Positions 6,088 to 7,778 of a stretch of 7,778 bases of DNA are shown piece after piece. Both the position numbers and the translations under genes were made by a program. The first letter of the stretch is position 1, and the number at the start of each line of letters is the position of its first letter. The notes under the pieces were generated by a model. It saw only the letters and a program-made list of their open reading frames with translations, had not been told where the DNA came from and ran no database searches. This DNA comes from UBA7657 sp049653045 (GTDB lineage: Bacteria; Pseudomonadota; Alphaproteobacteria; Micavibrionales; Micavibrionaceae), in assembly GCA_049653045.1 (NCBI GenBank), contig JBASFN010000154.1:1-7778 (forward strand). The letters run 5' to 3'.

Positions 6088-6932
6088 AACAGCAACCTTT
6101 GGTTAAAAAAATCGGGGTCATTGCCGGGGGTGGCGTTCTCCCGGTGAAACTGCTTGAGGCCTGTGACCGGAAAAATATCGAAACTTTTATTGTCGGCTTT
6201 GAGGGGCAGACAGATCCCGGTTTAATTCAAGGTCGCAGCCATTTGTGGACGCGGTTGGGTGCGGCGGGGCATGTGATTAAAACACTAAAATCCCACGGCA
6301 TCCGCGATCTTGTTTTTATCGGGGCGATGCGAAGGCCAACGATTGCGGAACTGCGACCCGATTTTAAGGCGGCGGAATTTTTTGCTCGGGAAAGCTGGAA
6401 AATTATCGGCGGCGATAACGGTTTTCTGGAGGCATTGCGTGATTTTCTCGGGCGCGAGGGATTTCGCCTTCACGGCATCCACGCGTTTGCCGATAACCTG
6501 ATAACGCCGGAGGGCGTCATCGGGCGGTACGAGCCTGAAAAACAGGATTGGCTGAACATCGAAAAAGGGGTTGAGATTTCACAGAAGCTTGGCCTTCTTG
6601 ATATTGGCCAATCCGTTATCGTGCAGGAGGGGATGGTTCTGGCGGTGGAGGCAGCCGAAGGGACGGATCAGTTGATTGGGCGCAGTAAATCCCTGATGCG
6701 GCGCGGGCGGGGCGGCGTCTTGGTTAAAACCTGTAAGCCGCAGCAAGACAAATCATTTGACCTGCCCACCATCGGGCCAAAGACCGTGCAGAATGCGGCC
6801 GATAGCGGATTAGCTGGCATCGCAATTCACGCGGGGCAAAGCCTCTTGATTGATGCGGAAGAGGTTGCACAAATCGCAGACAGGCATAAAATGTTTGTCA
6901 TCGGTATCAATGTTCAGGAAAACGGATTTTAA
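6069..6932 (+). CDS. lpxI: LpxI, UDP-2,3-diacylglucosamine pyrophosphatase (DUF1009 family)
   Basis: LpxI hydrolyses UDP-2,3-diacylglucosamine to lipid X (2,3-diacylglucosamine 1-phosphate) and UMP. It replaces the unrelated LpxH in many alphaproteobacteria and was characterised in Caulobacter. The 287 residues fit the family. A glycine-rich N-terminal motif, IGVIAGGGVLPVKL (15-28), opens the N-terminal domain. The C-terminal domain contains GRSKSLMRRGRGGVLVKTCKP and KSFDLPTIGPKT. Asp231 of FDLPTIG is my best alignment to the catalytic Asp225 of Caulobacter LpxI, with Asp227 the alternative. The end, GIAIHAGQSLLID, is also typical. The start overlaps lpxA by 19 bp, and a weak purine stretch (ACGAGA, 6055-6060) precedes it. 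A TTG at 6099 is a possible later start that would still keep the glycine motif. Its place between lpxA and lpxB supports the function strongly. Confidence 0.94.
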   Translation: MSSLPLEQQPLVKKIGVIAGGGVLPVKLLEACDRKNIETFIVGFEGQTDPGLIQGRSHLWTRLGAAGHVIKTLKSHGIRDLVFIGAMRRPTIAELRPDFKAAEFFARESWKIIGGDNGFLEALRDFLGREGFRLHGIHAFADNLITPEGVIGRYEPEKQDWLNIEKGVEISQKLGLLDIGQSVIVQEGMVLAVEAAEGTDQLIGRSKSLMRRGRGGVLVKTCKPQQDKSFDLPTIGPKTVQNAADSGLAGIAIHAGQSLLIDAEEVAQIADRHKMFVIGINVQENGF

Positions 6933-6933
6933 C

Positions 6934-7778
6934 ATGACCAATAAGATTTTTCTGATAGCCGGGGAGCATTCCGGGGATGTTCTCGGCGCAGGGTTGATGA
7001 AAGCCCTCAAAAATTTAGGATCTCAGGAGTTTTCCGGCGTTGGTGGTTCTTTGATGGAAGAGCAAGGCATGAAAAGCCTGATCCCCATGGAAGAATTGTG
7101 TGTGATGGGTATTTGGGAAATTATAGGTCAGCTTCCGCGCCTCATCAGGCTCATAGAAGCCGTTGTCCTTGAGATTGAAAAATTTAATCCGGATATTTTG
7201 ATAACCATCGACCTTCCCGATTTTAACAATGTGGTTGCGGCGCGTTTGAAAAAACGCGGCAAGTGTAAAGCTAAAATTATTCATTACGTCGCGCCAAGCG
7301 TCTGGGCATGGCGTCCAGGACGGGCAAAATTGATTGCGCGCTATCTTGACGGGCTTATGTGTCTTTTTCCCCATGAGCCGCCTTATTTTACAAAGCATGG
7401 GTTGAAGACGGAATATGTCGGACATCCGATGATCGAGCATGACCCTTCAAAGGCCGACGGGGCGCGTTTCCGCAAGATGTTTCTAATCAAGCCAGACGTG
7501 CCGGTTTTAGGCTTGTTTTTTGGTAGTCGGGACACCGAAATAGAGATGCACTCTGAAATTTTAAAGGACGTAGCCTCCGCCATTTATGAGCAGCATCCCG
7601 ATCTTCATGTCGTAATCCCGACAATTCCCCGGTTGGAATATGAAGCAAAAAAACTTATCGAAGATGTCCCGTATCCGGCTTTTGTTCTGGTCAATCCTGA
7701 TGACAAGTGGGATGAGTTTGCGGCCTGTAATGCGGCGTTGGCCGTTTCCGGTACTGTGGGGCTAGAACTTGCCTATAT
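6934..7778 (+). CDS. lpxB: LpxB, lipid-A-disaccharide synthase, cut by window end
   Basis: LpxB joins UDP-2,3-diacylglucosamine to lipid X, releasing UDP and giving the tetra-acylated disaccharide 1-phosphate. It is a GT19, GT-B-fold peripheral membrane enzyme. The first 281 codons are present; the family is usually 380-390 residues, so about 100 are missing because the window ends, not through mutation. Visible motifs are AGEHSGDVLGAGL (9-21), MEELCVMGIWEI, IDLPDFN (92-98) with Asp93 matching catalytic Asp98 of E. coli, HYVAPSVWAWRPGR, and VGHPMIEH. GSR (197-199) follows, with Arg199 matching Arg201 of E. coli, and then AVSGTVGLELA. The residue before GSR is Phe196 where E. coli has Pro (LLPGSR). 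The ATG lies one base after the lpxI stop. GGA at 6924-6926, seven bases upstream, is a reasonable ribosome-binding site inside lpxI. Confidence 0.95.
   Translation, partial: MTNKIFLIAGEHSGDVLGAGLMKALKNLGSQEFSGVGGSLMEEQGMKSLIPMEELCVMGIWEIIGQLPRLIRLIEAVVLEIEKFNPDILITIDLPDFNNVVAARLKKRGKCKAKIIHYVAPSVWAWRPGRAKLIARYLDGLMCLFPHEPPYFTKHGLKTEYVGHPMIEHDPSKADGARFRKMFLIKPDVPVLGLFFGSRDTEIEMHSEILKDVASAIYEQHPDLHVVIPTIPRLEYEAKKLIEDVPYPAFVLVNPDDKWDEFAACNAALAVSGTVGLELAY

Noticed and set aside
6934..7778. lpxB as a truncated pseudogene
   Set aside because: The frame is open to the window edge with all expected motifs; it is incomplete only because the window ends.
1..7778. Mobile elements, CRISPR arrays, tRNA/rRNA genes or a defence or biosynthetic island
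   Set aside because: No transposase-like frame, terminal repeats, spaced direct repeats or RNA gene signatures were seen; nearly all DNA is occupied by conserved envelope genes.

Overview
This window looks like a stretch of an alphaproteobacterial chromosome. It carries the conserved outer-membrane biogenesis cluster rseP - bamA - skp/ompH - lpxD - fabZ - lpxA - lpxI - lpxB. All eight genes are on the + strand. Placement in Alphaproteobacteria rests on gene order and on LpxI between lpxA and lpxB, where E. coli has no gene and uses the unrelated LpxH encoded elsewhere. Base composition by eye is about half G+C. I cannot name a genus.

Layout. Positions 1-686 hold the 3' part of rseP, a site-2 intramembrane protease; its N-terminal part lies outside the window. 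A 168-bp gap follows, with a hairpin plus T-tract that is a plausible terminator (about 737-782), a possible sigma70-like promoter (806-834), and a tiny 10-codon frame (826-858) whose stop codon overlaps the bamA start as ATGA. bamA (855-3134) encodes the outer-membrane protein insertase. skp (3161-3706) follows 26 bp later, lpxD (3719-4747) 12 bp after that, and fabZ (4773-5228) after a further 25 bp. A 67-bp gap with promoter-like elements placed directly against the start codon precedes lpxA (5296-6087). lpxI (6069-6932) overlaps lpxA by 19 bp. lpxB (from 6934) starts one base after lpxI ends and runs off the right edge.

How the genes work together. FabZ keeps acyl-ACP in the fatty-acid cycle and competes with LpxA and LpxD for (R)-3-hydroxyacyl-ACP. 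LpxA, LpxD, LpxI and LpxB are the cytoplasmic and membrane-surface enzymes of lipid A assembly: first acylation, second acylation, UMP release, and disaccharide formation. LpxC, the deacetylase between LpxA and LpxD, is not in the window. Skp chaperones unfolded outer-membrane proteins through the periplasm to BamA. RseP belongs to the envelope-stress pathway. The window therefore combines the protein and lipid sides of outer-membrane construction.

I found no mobile element, CRISPR array, RNA gene or new accessory system. The points worth a second look are at the control level (a leader frame coupled to bamA, a possible leaderless lpxA start, weak Shine-Dalgarno sites in much of the cluster) and at the residue level (an altered GSR motif in LpxB, an atypical periplasmic segment in RseP).
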